From: Photobacterium sp. Ph5
GTDB taxonomy: Bacteria > Pseudomonadota > Gammaproteobacteria > Enterobacterales > Vibrionaceae
DNA length: 35,283 bases
Reading direction: 5' to 3'
Assembly: GCF_022129445.1 (NCBI RefSeq)
Contig: NZ_JADQAQ010000047.1
Location: 1-35,283, forward strand
Under the pieces are notes generated by a model. That model was not told where the DNA came from. It did no database searches and saw nothing but the letters and a program-made list of their open reading frames with translations. Shown in pieces: positions 8,997-18,924 of the stretch (its first letter is position 1; every line of letters starts with the position of its first letter). A program made the translations under genes and the position numbers.

Positions 8997-9022
8997 AAGG
9001 CAGCCATTACGCTGCCTTTTTT
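8997..9022 (+). terminator. Terminator after cdsA
   Basis: AAGGCAGC (8997-9004) pairs with GCTGCCTT (9011-9018), followed by Ts to 9022. Confidence 0.88.
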
Positions 9023-9040
9023 GTTAGTGTAAGTGATTTT

Positions 9041-10237
9041 ATGCGTAAGTTAACGATCCTTGGGGCAACAGGCTCTATTGGTAGCAGTACTTTAAATGTT
9101 GTAGCGAAAAACCCAGCGTTATTTGAAGTGGTTGCACTTGCTGCTGGTTCAAATGTTGAAAAAATGTTTGCGCTTTGTCAGCAATGGCAACCGAAATTTG
9201 CTGCTATGTTTGATACTACAGCTGCAGCTGAATTGGCGACGTTATTAAAGCAGCAAGAAATCACAACAATAGTGCTTTCTGGCGAGCAGGGCGTATGTGA
9301 GGTTGCAGCACTTGATGATGTAGATACTGTTATGGCGGCGATTGTTGGTGCAGCAGGCTTATTACCCACAATGGCGGCAGTAAAAAAAGGCAAGCGTATT
9401 TTACTTGCTAATAAAGAAGCGCTTGTGATGACGGGGCAAATGTTCATTGATGCATGTGAACAATATGGCGCGGAATTACTGCCTGTTGATAGTGAGCATA
9501 ATGCAATTTTTCAATCGTTACCGACCAAGATTCAACAACGTATGGGACGTTGTGATTTATCAGCGTCTGGCGTGAGTAAAGTATTATTAACCGGATCTGG
9601 TGGCCCGTTTAGATACACTGATATTGCAGAGCTAGCTACTGTAACTCCAGCCATGGCTATTGCGCACCCTAACTGGTCAATGGGGCCGAAAATATCTGTT
9701 GATTCAGCCACAATGATGAATAAAGGACTAGAGTATATTGAAGCTCGCTGGTTATTTAATGCCAGTCGTGAGCAGATGGATGTGATTATTCACCCGCAAT
9801 CTGTTATTCACTCAATGGTGCAATATAAAGATGGCTCAGTCATTGCACAAATGGGATTACCCGATATGTGTACACCAATTGCCTGTGCAATGGCTTATCC
9901 AGAGCGTGTCGATGCGGGGGTTGCTCCGCTTGATTTTAGTCAAATTGGTGAATTTACGTTTATGAAGCCAGACTTTGATCGTTATCCATGCTTGAAGCTT
10001 GCTATTGATGCCTGTTATCAAGGTCAAGCAGCAACAACAACGTTGAATGCTGCAAATGAAATGGCCGTTGCTGCATTTTTAGCGGGGGAAATTTGCTTTA
10101 CAGATATTGCTAAAGTGAACCAAAAAGTGCTAGAAATAGCCGTGCTTGTTGAACCTCACGATATTGCTGAAGTGATGGAAATTGATAAACAAGCTCGTCA
10201 ACTTGCTTCAGATGTCATCACCAAGGAATTTGCATGA
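9041..10237 (+). CDS. dxr: 1-deoxy-D-xylulose 5-phosphate reductoisomerase
   Basis: Dxr (IspC) makes 2-C-methyl-D-erythritol 4-phosphate, the committed step of the MEP isoprenoid pathway, and is the target of fosmidomycin. The 398 residues start with the NADPH-binding [10 protein letters not shown] at 8-17. The metal ligands D150 and E152 lie in VDSEHNAIF, and the flexible active-site region [14 protein letters not shown] follows. It supplies precursors used by UppS nearby. Its TGA overlaps the rseP ATG, so translation of the two is coupled. Confidence 0.97.
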   Translation: MRKLTILGATGSIGSSTLNVVAKNPALFEVVALAAGSNVEKMFALCQQWQPKFAAMFDTTAAAELATLLKQQEITTIVLSGEQGVCEVAALDDVDTVMAAIVGAAGLLPTMAAVKKGKRILLANKEALVMTGQMFIDACEQYGAELLPVDSEHNAIFQSLPTKIQQRMGRCDLSASGVSKVLLTGSGGPFRYTDIAELATVTPAMAIAHPNWSMGPKISVDSATMMNKGLEYIEARWLFNASREQMDVIIHPQSVIHSMVQYKDGSVIAQMGLPDMCTPIACAMAYPERVDAGVAPLDFSQIGEFTFMKPDFDRYPCLKLAIDACYQGQAATTTLNAANEMAVAAFLAGEICFTDIAKVNQKVLEIAVLVEPHDIAEVMEIDKQARQLASDVITKEFA

Positions 10238-11589
10238 TTGAGTTTATCCGCAATTTAAGTGCTTTTTTAGTTGCTCTAGGAATATTAATTGCTGTCCATG
10301 AGTTTGGTCACTTTTGGGTAGCTCGCCGTTGCGGTGTGTATGTTGAACGTTTTTCTATCGGTTTCGGTAAGGCTCTTTTCCGTCGTAAAGGAAAAGACGG
10401 AACGGAATATACATTGGCAATGATCCCTCTAGGTGGCTATGTAAAAATGCTTGATGAGCGGGTAGAAGAAGTGCCTGCTGAAAAGCGTCATATGGCGTTT
10501 AATAATAAAAAGCTTTGGCAACGAAGTGCAATTGTTGCAGCAGGTCCTTTAGCTAACTTTATTTTTGCTATATTTGCCTATTGGGTTGTTTACCTCATTG
10601 GTGTACCAGCATTAAAGCCGTTTATTGGTGAAGTCGCTCCACAATCTATTGCGGCTCAAGCAGGAATTACACCAGGGATGGAACTTAAATCCATTTCAGG
10701 AATCGAAACATCAGATTGGGAATCAGCCAATATGGCAATGGTCTCTCATATCGGTGATAAGAGTATGGTGATCACAGCGACAGAGCCTGACAGTAATGTC
10801 ATCGTGACACGCACTTTAGATCTATCTCATTGGTCTTATGATCCAGAGTCTCAGCAAGTACTAAAAACATTAGGTATTACGCCTTATCGACCTAAAGTTA
10901 CGTTAAATGTCGCGCAATTGGTGGATAATAGTGCTGCAGTAGATGCAGGATTTAAATTAAATGATAAGATTGTAGCAATTGATAAAAAGCCTGTAACTGA
11001 GTGGCAGCAGTTTGTTGATGCGGTGCGTACGCATCCAGATCAACCGCTTTCAGTTGAAGTGTTGCGAGATGATGAACCGGTGATGTTATCATTAGTTCCT
11101 CGTAGCAAGGTTGAATCAGATGGTCGTCAAGTTGGTTATGTAGGATTAGCGCCAGCGATTGAACCATGGCCTGAGTCTTATAAGATTAACTTGCAGTTTG
11201 GTCCAATTGAAGCTGCAGTTAAAGCAACAGAAAAAACCAAACAATTAGTGACGTTAACCTTTGATATGGTCACTAAACTGTTTACAGGTGATGTTGCAAT
11301 TAAAAACCTCAGTGGACCGATATCTATTGCAAAAGGTGCAGGAATGACCGCCGATTTTGGGCTAGTCTATTTTCTTGGATTCTTAGCATTGATAAGTGTC
11401 AATTTAGGTATAGTTAATTTGTTACCGCTTCCTGTATTGGATGGAGGACATTTAATGTTCTTCGCCATTGAAGCTGTAACCCGTCGTCCTGTATCAGAAC
11501 GAATTCAGGATATTGGCTATAGAATGGGATCAGCCGTTTTGGTTGCGTTAATGGCCGTTGCGCTATTCAATGATTTTACCCGTCTTTAA
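10234..11589 (+). CDS. rseP: Site-2 intramembrane metalloprotease RseP
   Basis: RseP cuts the anti-sigma factor RseA inside the inner membrane after DegS cleavage, releasing sigma-E, and also clears signal peptides. The 451 residues carry the zinc motif HEFGH (H22, E23, H26) in the first membrane segment, two periplasmic PDZ domains (roughly 115-310), and the LDG motif with D403 near the C-terminal membrane segments. The ATG at 10234 overlaps the dxr stop. Neighbouring bamA and skp serve the same outer-membrane assembly pathway. Confidence 0.97.
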   Translation: MIEFIRNLSAFLVALGILIAVHEFGHFWVARRCGVYVERFSIGFGKALFRRKGKDGTEYTLAMIPLGGYVKMLDERVEEVPAEKRHMAFNNKKLWQRSAIVAAGPLANFIFAIFAYWVVYLIGVPALKPFIGEVAPQSIAAQAGITPGMELKSISGIETSDWESANMAMVSHIGDKSMVITATEPDSNVIVTRTLDLSHWSYDPESQQVLKTLGITPYRPKVTLNVAQLVDNSAAVDAGFKLNDKIVAIDKKPVTEWQQFVDAVRTHPDQPLSVEVLRDDEPVMLSLVPRSKVESDGRQVGYVGLAPAIEPWPESYKINLQFGPIEAAVKATEKTKQLVTLTFDMVTKLFTGDVAIKNLSGPISIAKGAGMTADFGLVYFLGFLALISVNLGIVNLLPLPVLDGGHLMFFAIEAVTRRPVSERIQDIGYRMGSAVLVALMAVALFNDFTRL

Positions 11590-11624
11590 TAATGCGTTTT
11601 TAGCAAGGAATAATCAGAACAGTA

Positions 11625-14036
11625 ATGGCGATTAAAAAACTGTTGGTCGCATCGCTGCTTTTAACCAGTAGCGTTGCGCATAGTGCGGAAGATAAATTTG
11701 TAGTTGATAACATTCGTTTTGAAGGACTTCAACGTGTCACGTTAGGTGCTGCATTGTTAAAAATGCCAGTTCGCGTTGGAGATACTGTTGATAAACAGGA
11801 TATTTCAGAACTGATCAAGTCACTTTACTCTTCTGGCAACTTTGAAAATATTAGAGTATACCGTGACGGTAATACGCTTCAGATCGATGTAACAGAGCGT
11901 CCTACTATTGCTAATATTACTTTCGCAGGTAACAAAGCGATCAAAGCTGAGCAGCTAAAAGAAAATTTAGAGGCTTCTGGTTTGCGAGTGGGTGAAGCGC
12001 TTGATCGTACAACGTTACGAAAAATTGAAAAAGGGTTAGAGGATTTCTATTACAGTGTTGGTAAATACAACGCGACAGTAGAAGCTGTTGTTACACCTCT
12101 ACCTCGTAATCGTGCTGATGTTAAATTTGTTTTCACTGAAGGTGTGTCTGCAAAAATTAAGCAGATTAACATTTTAGGTAACCATGTTTTCAGTGATGAT
12201 GAGTTACGCAGTAAGTTCACACTTAAGGATGATGTGCCTTGGTGGAACTTTATGGCGAATGAAAAATATCAAAAACAAGTATTACAAGGCGACTTAGAGG
12301 CGCTGCGTTCTCAATACTTGAATAATGGTTATTTGAAGTACCGTCTTGATGAAACACAGGTGTCTATTTCACCGGATAAAAAAGGTGTGTATATCACCCT
12401 TAAAATCCATGAAGGCCATCAGTACAAAGTTAAGAATGTACAGTTCCGCGGTGATGTTGCAGGTCGTGTTGCTGAGTTCGATAAGCTAGTAACATTTAAA
12501 GCAGGCTCAGTGTACAACGGTGCTGCTGTTACGTCGCTAGAAGAAGCGGTTAAACGTAAGCTTGGTGAAGCTGGTTACGCTTACCCGAAAGTAACAACAT
12601 ACCCAGAGTTTGATGATAAGACCAATGAAGTATCATTGGTGGTAAATGTTGAACAAGGTAAACGTATTTACGTTCGCAATATCGAGTTTCGTGGTAATAC
12701 CAATACTAAAGATGAAGTTTTACGCCGTGAAATGCGTCAAATGGAAGGTACTTGGTTAAATGCGAAGAAGATTGAAACCGGTAAATCTCGTTTAAACCGT
12801 ACGGGTTTCTTTGAAAATGTCGATGTACAAACGGTACGTGTACCAGGTTCTGATGATCAGGTTGACATTAAGTACAACGTAAAAGAAGCCAATTCTGGTA
12901 GTGTTAACTTTGGTGTTGGCTATGGTACTGAATCAGGTATTAGTTTCCAAGCTGGTTTAACTCAAGATAACTTCTTAGGCACTGGTAATCGTTTTGGCAT
13001 CAATGCGATGACCAATGATTACTCGAAAAATATCAGTCTTGAGTACAACGATCCTTACTTCACGATTAATAACGTAAGTCTGGGTGGTAAGATTTATTAC
13101 AACGAGTTTGAAGCATCTGATGCGAATATCTCGGATTATACCAACCAAAGCTACGGTACAAGCTTAACGTGGGGTTTCCCATTTAATGAGTTAAATTATT
13201 TCAACTTTAGTTTGGGTTACGATCATAATAAGATTTCGAATGTTTCTGATTACTACCAAGTTAATCAATTTAAGAGAATTCATGGCTTTGATTTAGATCC
13301 CGATAGTGCTATTGAGTTAGATGACTTTAGTTGGACCATTGGTTGGACACGTAACAACTTAAACCGAGGTTACTTCCCAACTTCTGGTAATCGCCAAGAC
13401 TTCTCATTTAAGATGACAATTCCTGGTTCTGACTCACAGTACTTCAAAGCGCAGTACAACGTTCGTCAATACATACCGTTAACAGAAAAACAAGATTTTA
13501 GCTTATTACTACGTGGTAAGTTGGGTTACGGTAATGGTTACGGTACAACAGATAATGGTAGCGATCAGCTAATGCCATTCTACGAAAACTTCTATGCTGG
13601 TGGTTTTAGTACGATTCGTGGCTTCCGTTCAAATACTGTGGGGCCTAAGGCTATAAATCCAGTCAACATTGATGGCGGAACGAATAACCCTGAATGGGTA
13701 AATAGTGATGATGCTGCTGGTGGTAATGCGATTGCACTTGCGAGTATGGAATTGATTGTTCCAACACCATTTGCATCAGATGAGCTTAAGAATCAGATCC
13801 GTACCAGTTTCTTTGTTGATGCCGGCTCTGTTTGGGATACTGAATTTCACCCACCAGGCATTACAAAGAATATCCCGGATTACTCTGATCCAGGTATGAT
13901 CCGCGCCTCTGCAGGTGCAGCTTTACAGTGGATGTCACCAATGGGTCCACTTGTATTCTCGGTTGCTAAGCCAATCAAGAAATATGAAGGGGATGATGAG
14001 GAATTCTTCACATTCACTATTGGTCAGACATTCTAA
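11625..14036 (+). CDS. bamA: Outer membrane protein assembly factor BamA
   Basis: BamA is the core of the BAM complex, which folds beta-barrel proteins into the outer membrane. The 803 residues begin with a signal peptide ending AHSA at about residue 21. Five POTRA domains follow up to about residue 420, then a 16-strand barrel. The conserved loop-6 motif appears as IRGF (residues 664-667; VRGF in E. coli). The final residue is Phe, as in most barrel proteins. It starts 36 bases after rseP and ends three bases before the skp ribosome-site region. Confidence 0.97.
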   Translation: MAIKKLLVASLLLTSSVAHSAEDKFVVDNIRFEGLQRVTLGAALLKMPVRVGDTVDKQDISELIKSLYSSGNFENIRVYRDGNTLQIDVTERPTIANITFAGNKAIKAEQLKENLEASGLRVGEALDRTTLRKIEKGLEDFYYSVGKYNATVEAVVTPLPRNRADVKFVFTEGVSAKIKQINILGNHVFSDDELRSKFTLKDDVPWWNFMANEKYQKQVLQGDLEALRSQYLNNGYLKYRLDETQVSISPDKKGVYITLKIHEGHQYKVKNVQFRGDVAGRVAEFDKLVTFKAGSVYNGAAVTSLEEAVKRKLGEAGYAYPKVTTYPEFDDKTNEVSLVVNVEQGKRIYVRNIEFRGNTNTKDEVLRREMRQMEGTWLNAKKIETGKSRLNRTGFFENVDVQTVRVPGSDDQVDIKYNVKEANSGSVNFGVGYGTESGISFQAGLTQDNFLGTGNRFGINAMTNDYSKNISLEYNDPYFTINNVSLGGKIYYNEFEASDANISDYTNQSYGTSLTWGFPFNELNYFNFSLGYDHNKISNVSDYYQVNQFKRIHGFDLDPDSAIELDDFSWTIGWTRNNLNRGYFPTSGNRQDFSFKMTIPGSDSQYFKAQYNVRQYIPLTEKQDFSLLLRGKLGYGNGYGTTDNGSDQLMPFYENFYAGGFSTIRGFRSNTVGPKAINPVNIDGGTNNPEWVNSDDAAGGNAIALASMELIVPTPFASDELKNQIRTSFFVDAGSVWDTEFHPPGITKNIPDYSDPGMIRASAGAALQWMSPMGPLVFSVAKPIKKYEGDDEEFFTFTIGQTF

Positions 14037-14053
14037 TTTTGAGGAGAGAACTT

Positions 14054-14563
14054 TTGAAACAATGGATTAAAGCAGCAAGTCTTGGCTTGGTAATTCTATC
14101 TTCGTCTATGTACGCAAATGCAGCGGAAGCTGCTCAAAAAATTGGTTACGTATCTACTGGTCAAGCAATGTCTGAGTTAGCTCAGCGTTACAAGGTTCAA
14201 GATAAGTTAAAGAAAGAATTCAGTGGTCGTGTAGCGCAACTACGTTCTATCGAAACTAAGATGAAGAGCAAGATTGACAAAATGAAGCGTGATGGTGAGC
14301 TTATGAGCTCAGATCAACGTCAAAAGCTACAGCGTGAGCTTGCTCAACTTGATTCTGATTACAAACTAAAAGCACAAGCACTTGCTGAAGATCAGCGTCG
14401 TCGTGGTATGGAAGAAGAGCAAAAGCTTGTTAAGAAAATCCGTACAGCGATTGATACAGTGGCAGCGAAAAACGGCTATAACATTGTGCTAGATGCACAA
14501 GCTGTTTTATTCGCAAATAAGAAAGATGATCTTTCTTCTAAAGTGATTGCTGCGGTAAAATAA
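14054..14563 (+). CDS. skp: Periplasmic chaperone Skp (OmpH family)
   Basis: Skp is a trimeric periplasmic chaperone that holds unfolded outer-membrane proteins for BAM. I place the start at TTG 14054, which gives MKQWIKAASLG and 169 residues, matching the MKKW start of E. coli. The upstream TTG at 14039 falls within the GAGGAGA ribosome site and is unlikely. A signal peptide ends near ANA. The body is lysine/glutamate-rich and coiled-coil-like, forming the tentacles. It follows bamA directly and is probably cotranscribed with it. Confidence 0.93.
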   Translation: MKQWIKAASLGLVILSSSMYANAAEAAQKIGYVSTGQAMSELAQRYKVQDKLKKEFSGRVAQLRSIETKMKSKIDKMKRDGELMSSDQRQKLQRELAQLDSDYKLKAQALAEDQRRRGMEEEQKLVKKIRTAIDTVAAKNGYNIVLDAQAVLFANKKDDLSSKVIAAVK

Positions 14564-14588
14564 TCAGTAATACAAAGTAATAACGATT

Positions 14589-14651
14589 GGTATATCGCCA
14601 TTTTCGCGATATACCAGTTTTTATCGTATCTAGCAGCCACTTTTGTGGCTG
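14589..14651 (+). terminator. Tandem hairpins between skp and lpxD
   Basis: GGTATATCGC (14589-14598) pairs with GCGATATACC (14606-14615), then AGTTTTTA. A second stem CAGCCAC (14634-14640) pairs with GTGGCTG (14645-14651), followed by TTGTTA. Two successive stems in a 113-base gap suggest attenuation or an RNA-processing site. Confidence 0.65.
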
Positions 14652-14676
14652 TTGTTACAATAGGTATAAGGTAAAT

Positions 14677-15705
14677 ATGGCGGCAATCACACTTGCTAAA
14701 CTAGCTGAAAAATTAGGTGCAGAGCTTCAAGGCGATGGCTCTGTGGAAATTCATTCTATTGCTGGAATGAGCAAGGCTGTGGAAGGTCAAATAACGTTCC
14801 TTTCTGATAGCAAATACCGTAAGCAACTTGCTGATTGCAAGGCTGATGCAGTAATGCTACGAGAAGCGGATGTCGAATTCTTCCAAGGTAATGCATTAGT
14901 TGTTAAAGATCCTTACTTAAGCTACGCATTAGTTGCACAACTATTAGATACAACGCCTGTAGCAGCAACGGAGATAGCCAAATCGGCATTTATTGATCCA
15001 ACGGCTACGATTGGTGATAACGTTGCTATCGGTCATAACGCAGTGATTGAAGCGGGTGTTACCTTAGGTAATAACGTACAAATTGGTGCGGGATGCTTTA
15101 TTGGTAAAAATGCAGTGATTGGTGCTAATACTAAGCTATGGGCGAATGTAACTATCTACCACAATGTTGAGTTAGGTAGTGATTGTTTAGTGCAATCAAG
15201 CACAGTCATTGGCGCTGATGGTTTCGGCTATGCTAATGATAAAGGCGAGTGGGTTAAAATTCCTCAACTTGGCTCTGTGCGTATTGGTAACCGCGTTGAA
15301 ATCGGTTCATGTACGACGATTGACCGTGGTGCATTAGATGACACCATTATCGAAGATAACGTCATTATCGATAACCAAATGCAAATCGCTCATAACGTGC
15401 AGATCGGATATGGTACAGCGATGGCGGGTGGTACAATTGTCGCAGGTAGTACCAAAATTGGTAAATACTGCATCATTGGCGGTGCATCAGTATTAAATGG
15501 CCATATCAACATTGCTGATGGTGTTACCATCACTGGTATGGGCATGGTAATGCGTAGTATCGAAGAAAAGGGTATGTATTCTTCAGGTATTCCATTACAA
15601 ACTAATCGCGAGTGGCGTAAGACTGCAACGCGTGTTCATCGTATTGACGATATGAATAAGCGTTTGAAAGCTGTTGAGAAAGAACTCGCAGCAAAAGATA
15701 AGTAA
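14677..15705 (+). CDS. lpxD: UDP-3-O-(3-hydroxyacyl)glucosamine N-acyltransferase
   Basis: LpxD adds the second 3-hydroxyacyl chain, from acyl-ACP to the amine of UDP-3-O-acylglucosamine, in lipid A synthesis. The start is ATG at 14677 after AAGG (14668-14671), giving 342 residues (341 in E. coli). The open frame extends upstream to 14587 but only through the hairpins. Left-handed beta-helix hexapeptide repeats run from about 105 to 275, and the catalytic base H239 is present in QIAHN. A C-terminal helical part ends the protein. Confidence 0.96.
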   Translation: MAAITLAKLAEKLGAELQGDGSVEIHSIAGMSKAVEGQITFLSDSKYRKQLADCKADAVMLREADVEFFQGNALVVKDPYLSYALVAQLLDTTPVAATEIAKSAFIDPTATIGDNVAIGHNAVIEAGVTLGNNVQIGAGCFIGKNAVIGANTKLWANVTIYHNVELGSDCLVQSSTVIGADGFGYANDKGEWVKIPQLGSVRIGNRVEIGSCTTIDRGALDDTIIEDNVIIDNQMQIAHNVQIGYGTAMAGGTIVAGSTKIGKYCIIGGASVLNGHINIADGVTITGMGMVMRSIEEKGMYSSGIPLQTNREWRKTATRVHRIDDMNKRLKAVEKELAAKDK

Positions 15706-15727
15706 GTTTTACGTAATAAGTTAACGT

Positions 15728-15751
15728 GCCTACCTTTGTGTAGGCCGTTTT
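15728..15751 (+). terminator. Short hairpin between lpxD and fabZ
   Basis: GCCTAC (15728-15733) pairs with GTAGGC (15740-15745) and is followed by CG and four Ts. Probably a partial terminator. Confidence 0.5.
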
Positions 15752-15800
15752 GCATTTATTTTGAATATTATTTTATTCTCATTAAGACAGGAATTTAGTT

Positions 15801-16256
15801 TTGACCAGCGAAAATAAGACGCTTAACATCACAGAAATTCAGGAACTGCTTCCTCACCGTTATCCATTTCTAATGATTGATCGCGTGATCAACTATGATG
15901 AAGGTAAGACGCTAACAGCGATTAAAAATGTTTCTGTCAATGAGCCTCAATTTACTGGTCATTTCCCGAATATGCCGGTATTCCCAGGCGTAATGATCTT
16001 AGAAGCAATGGCGCAGGCAACAGGGTTACTAGCATTTAAAACCTTTGGTGCGCCTGCTGAGAATGAACTGTACTACTTTGCAAGTATCGATAAAGCGAAA
16101 TTTCGTAAGCCTGTAGGTCCTGGTGATCAACTAGTACTAGAAGTTGAATTTCTAAAAGAGCGTCGTGGTATTGCTATGTTTAACGGTGTAGCAAAAGTTG
16201 ACGGCGAAGTAGTGTGTTCTGCTGAACTTAAATGTGCACGACGAGTATTCTCATGA
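15801..16256 (+). CDS. fabZ: 3-hydroxyacyl-ACP dehydratase FabZ
   Basis: FabZ dehydrates 3-hydroxyacyl-ACP in fatty acid elongation and competes with LpxA and LpxD for the same hydroxyacyl-ACP pool. The 151-residue hot-dog protein has the catalytic H54 ([11 protein letters not shown]) and E68 at the same positions as E. coli. The start is TTG at 15801 after AGGA (15789-15792). Its TGA overlaps the lpxA ATG, which couples the two. Confidence 0.96.
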   Translation: MTSENKTLNITEIQELLPHRYPFLMIDRVINYDEGKTLTAIKNVSVNEPQFTGHFPNMPVFPGVMILEAMAQATGLLAFKTFGAPAENELYYFASIDKAKFRKPVGPGDQLVLEVEFLKERRGIAMFNGVAKVDGEVVCSAELKCARRVFS

Positions 16257-17041
16257 TCCATGAAACCGCACAAATTCATCCGTCAGCAGTGATTGAAGAC
16301 GGTGTAAAGATTGGCGCTAACGTGAAAGTTGGCCCATTCACTTATATTGCCACTGATGTTGAAATCAGTGATGGCACTGAAGTGATGTCACATGTTGTGA
16401 TCAAAGGTCCAACAGTGATCGGTAAAGATAACCGTATCTTCCCATTTGCCGTGATCGGTGAAGAGTGCCAAGACAAAAAATACCAAGGTGAAGCTACTCG
16501 CCTTGTGATTGGCGATCGCAACGTGATCCGTGAAAGTGTCCAAATGCATCGTGGTACGGTACAAGATAAAGGCGTCACTATAGTCGGTAGCGATAACCTT
16601 TTCTGTGTTAACGTTCATATTGCTCACGACTGTGTGGTGGGTGACAACATTATTATGGGTAACAATGCGACGTTAGCCGGTCACGTAACAGTTGAAGATT
16701 ACGCGATTATTTCTGCACTATCGCCAGTACACCAATTCTGTACTGTCGGCGCACATAGTTTTATCGGCGGCGGCTCTATTGTTGTTCAAGATGTGCCACC
16801 ATTTGTAATGGCGCAAGGTAACCACGCGAAACCGTTCGGTATTAATATCGAAGGCTTAAAGCGTCGTGGTTTTGAAAAGCCAGAATTACATGCTATCCGT
16901 CGTGCATATAAAGAAATTTACCGTTCAGGTAAAACGCTAGCTGAAGTAAAACCTGTACTTGAAGAAATGAGTAAAGATTATCCTTCAATTGGCTTATTCC
17001 TGAAACTATTTGAAAACTCGACACGCGGTATTATTCGCTAA
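16253..17041 (+). CDS. lpxA: UDP-N-acetylglucosamine O-acyltransferase
   Basis: LpxA catalyses the first step of lipid A synthesis, moving a 3-hydroxyacyl chain from ACP to the 3-OH of UDP-GlcNAc. From the ATG at 16253 it has 262 residues, as in E. coli; the longer frame from 16232 lies within fabZ. The hexapeptide beta-helix carries H122, H125 (catalytic), H144 and H160 at E. coli numbering. Gly173, whose equivalent sets acyl length in E. coli, is kept. It overlaps fabZ upstream by four bases and lpxB downstream by one. Confidence 0.97.
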   Translation: MIHETAQIHPSAVIEDGVKIGANVKVGPFTYIATDVEISDGTEVMSHVVIKGPTVIGKDNRIFPFAVIGEECQDKKYQGEATRLVIGDRNVIRESVQMHRGTVQDKGVTIVGSDNLFCVNVHIAHDCVVGDNIIMGNNATLAGHVTVEDYAIISALSPVHQFCTVGAHSFIGGGSIVVQDVPPFVMAQGNHAKPFGINIEGLKRRGFEKPELHAIRRAYKEIYRSGKTLAEVKPVLEEMSKDYPSIGLFLKLFENSTRGIIR

Positions 17042-18183
17042 TGACGAAGCCACTTCGAATAGGAATTGTCGCCGGAGAAATCTCCGGCGATATTTTAGGT
17101 ACCGGTTTTATTAAAGCGGTTAAAGTCAAATACCCCGATGCTGAATTTGTTGGTGTTGCAGGTCCTCGTATGCAAGCAGAAGGCTGTGAAGCCCTGTTTG
17201 ATATGGAAGAGCTTGCCGTGATGGGCATTGTTGAAGTATTAGGTCGCTTACCTCGATTATTTAAGGTCAAAGCAGAGCTGGTTAACTACTTTAGCGATAA
17301 TCCGCCAGACGTTTTTGTTGGTATTGATGCTCCTGATTTTAACTTACGCTTAGAAAAAGATTTAAAAGATCGCGGTATAAAAACTGTGCATTATGTCAGC
17401 CCATCGGTATGGGCATGGCGTCAAAAGCGTATCTTTAAAATTGAAGCTGCTACTGACCTTGTGCTGGCTTTCTTACCATTCGAAAAAGCGTTTTACGATA
17501 AGTTTAATGTGCCTTGTGAGTTTGTTGGTCACACTATGGCAGATGCCATTCCATTACAAACGGATCAAGCAGCAGCGCAAGCATTGTTGGGGTTAGACTC
17601 TGATAAACGATGGCTTGCGGTATTACCCGGTAGCCGTGGCAGTGAAATGGAAATGCTTGCACCACTGTTTATCGAAACGTGTAAACAGCTGAAGGCTAAA
17701 CATCCTGATTTAGGTTTTGTCGTTGCGTTGGTAAATCAAAAGCGTCGAGCACAATTTGAGCAAGCGTGGCAGCAAACAGCGCCAGAACTCGACTTCGTGC
17801 TGGTCGATGATACGGCACGTAATGTGATGATTGCGTCAGATGCAGTATTGCTCGCATCGGGTACGGTTGCACTGGAATGTATGTTAGTGAAGCGGCCGAT
17901 GGTAGTGGGCTATAAAGTGAAACCACTAACGGCGTGGCTGGCTAAGAAAATGCTTAAAACCAAGTATGTTTCATTGCCAAATATCCTTGCAGATGAAGAG
18001 CTAGTTACAGAACTTTTGCAAGAAGACTGCACACCAGAGAAGCTTTATCACGAAGTGGATAAAATGCTATATGGTGACACTTCTGAGCTTATGTTGAAAT
18101 TTGAACAGATGCATAAAACCATTCGTTGTAATGCTGATGAGCAAGCAGCAAATGCCGTCCTTGCCTTGATTGATAGAGCGTAA
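17041..18183 (+). CDS. lpxB: Lipid A disaccharide synthase
   Basis: LpxB joins UDP-2,3-diacylglucosamine and lipid X into the tetraacyl disaccharide backbone of lipid A. The 380 residues (382 in E. coli) belong to glycosyltransferase family 19. Visible segments include GEISGDILG near the N-terminus, [11 protein letters not shown] in the middle, LPGSRGSE, and ASGTVALE in the C-terminal half. Its ATG shares one base with the lpxA stop, and its stop lies one base before rnhB, so lpxA-lpxB-rnhB are read as one unit. Confidence 0.97.
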   Translation: MTKPLRIGIVAGEISGDILGTGFIKAVKVKYPDAEFVGVAGPRMQAEGCEALFDMEELAVMGIVEVLGRLPRLFKVKAELVNYFSDNPPDVFVGIDAPDFNLRLEKDLKDRGIKTVHYVSPSVWAWRQKRIFKIEAATDLVLAFLPFEKAFYDKFNVPCEFVGHTMADAIPLQTDQAAAQALLGLDSDKRWLAVLPGSRGSEMEMLAPLFIETCKQLKAKHPDLGFVVALVNQKRRAQFEQAWQQTAPELDFVLVDDTARNVMIASDAVLLASGTVALECMLVKRPMVVGYKVKPLTAWLAKKMLKTKYVSLPNILADEELVTELLQEDCTPEKLYHEVDKMLYGDTSELMLKFEQMHKTIRCNADEQAANAVLALIDRA

Positions 18184-18184
18184 A

Positions 18185-18796
18185 ATGGCTGAGAAAAAAG
18201 AGTTTGAACCGTTTGTTTACCCGCAAGCACATTGTATTGCAGGGGTTGATGAAGTCGGTCGTGGGCCATTAGTTGGCGCAGTGGTGACAGCGGCTGTGAT
18301 TTTAGACCCAAATAATCCCATTGAAGGTTTAACGGATTCTAAAAAGTTGACCGAAAAAAAACGCAATTTGTTGTTTGATGAAATCAAAGAAAAAGCTTTG
18401 TCTTGGTCATTAGGTCGTTGTGAAGCAGACGAAATTGATAAGTTGAATATCTTGCAAGCAACCATGGTTGCGATGCAGCGCGCAGTAGCAGGCTTAAGTG
18501 TACAGCCAGATTACGTGCTTATTGATGGTAACAAAGTACCTGAATTACCGATGGCGGCTCAAGCTGTGGTAAAAGGGGATTTACGTGTTGCAGAGATCAG
18601 TGCAGCGTCTATTATCGCTAAAGTAACCCGCGATCGTGAAATGGAAGTATTGGATGCTGAGTTTCCACAGTACGGTTTTGCAAAACACAAAGGTTATCCA
18701 ACCAAAGCACACTTTGAAGCATTAGAGCAATACGGTGCAATAGAGCAGCATCGTAAGAGCTTTAAACCCGTAAAGCGAGTGCTGGGTTTAGACTAA
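18185..18796 (+). CDS. rnhB: Ribonuclease HII
   Basis: RNase HII removes misincorporated ribonucleotides and RNA-DNA hybrids. The four acidic catalytic residues are all seen: D22 and E23 ([10 protein letters not shown]), D114 (LIDGNKVP) and D132 (KGDLRVAE). The start at ATG 18185 gives 203 residues. An in-frame TTG at 18170, inside lpxB, would add five residues and is less likely. There is little spacing for a ribosome site, so translation is probably coupled to lpxB. A strong terminator follows. Confidence 0.95.
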   Translation: MAEKKEFEPFVYPQAHCIAGVDEVGRGPLVGAVVTAAVILDPNNPIEGLTDSKKLTEKKRNLLFDEIKEKALSWSLGRCEADEIDKLNILQATMVAMQRAVAGLSVQPDYVLIDGNKVPELPMAAQAVVKGDLRVAEISAASIIAKVTRDREMEVLDAEFPQYGFAKHKGYPTKAHFEALEQYGAIEQHRKSFKPVKRVLGLD

Positions 18797-18820
18797 ACGA
18801 TTTTTTATTATTGTAGACTA

Positions 18821-18850
18821 ATGGCATAGCTATTCGCTATGCCATTTTTT
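18821..18850 (+). terminator. Terminator after rnhB
   Basis: ATGGCATAGC (18821-18830) pairs perfectly with GCTATGCCAT (18836-18845), followed by Ts to 18850. It closes the dxr-to-rnhB array. Confidence 0.92.
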
Positions 18851-18868
18851 GTTTGCTCAATACCTCTC

Positions 18869-18889
18869 ATACCTCGTTTCAGGTATAAT
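18869..18889 (+). promoter_or_regulatory. Candidate dnaE promoter -10 with inverted repeat
   Basis: A perfect TATAAT lies at 18884-18889. It partly overlaps the inverted repeat ATACCT/AGGTAT (18869-18874 and 18881-18886). No good -35 is visible at 16-18 bases. Placed after the rnhB terminator and before dnaE, it is the best promoter candidate for dnaE-accA. Confidence 0.5.
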
Positions 18890-18924
18890 TTTCATAATTA
18901 AGTTACGTAATAAATTAGGTTGTC

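Noticed and set aside
10680..10715. Sigma-E promoter within rseP for bamA-skp (GGAACTT at 10680, TCAGA at 10711)
   Set aside because: The spacing is 24 bases, far from the usual 16, so chance similarity is more likely.
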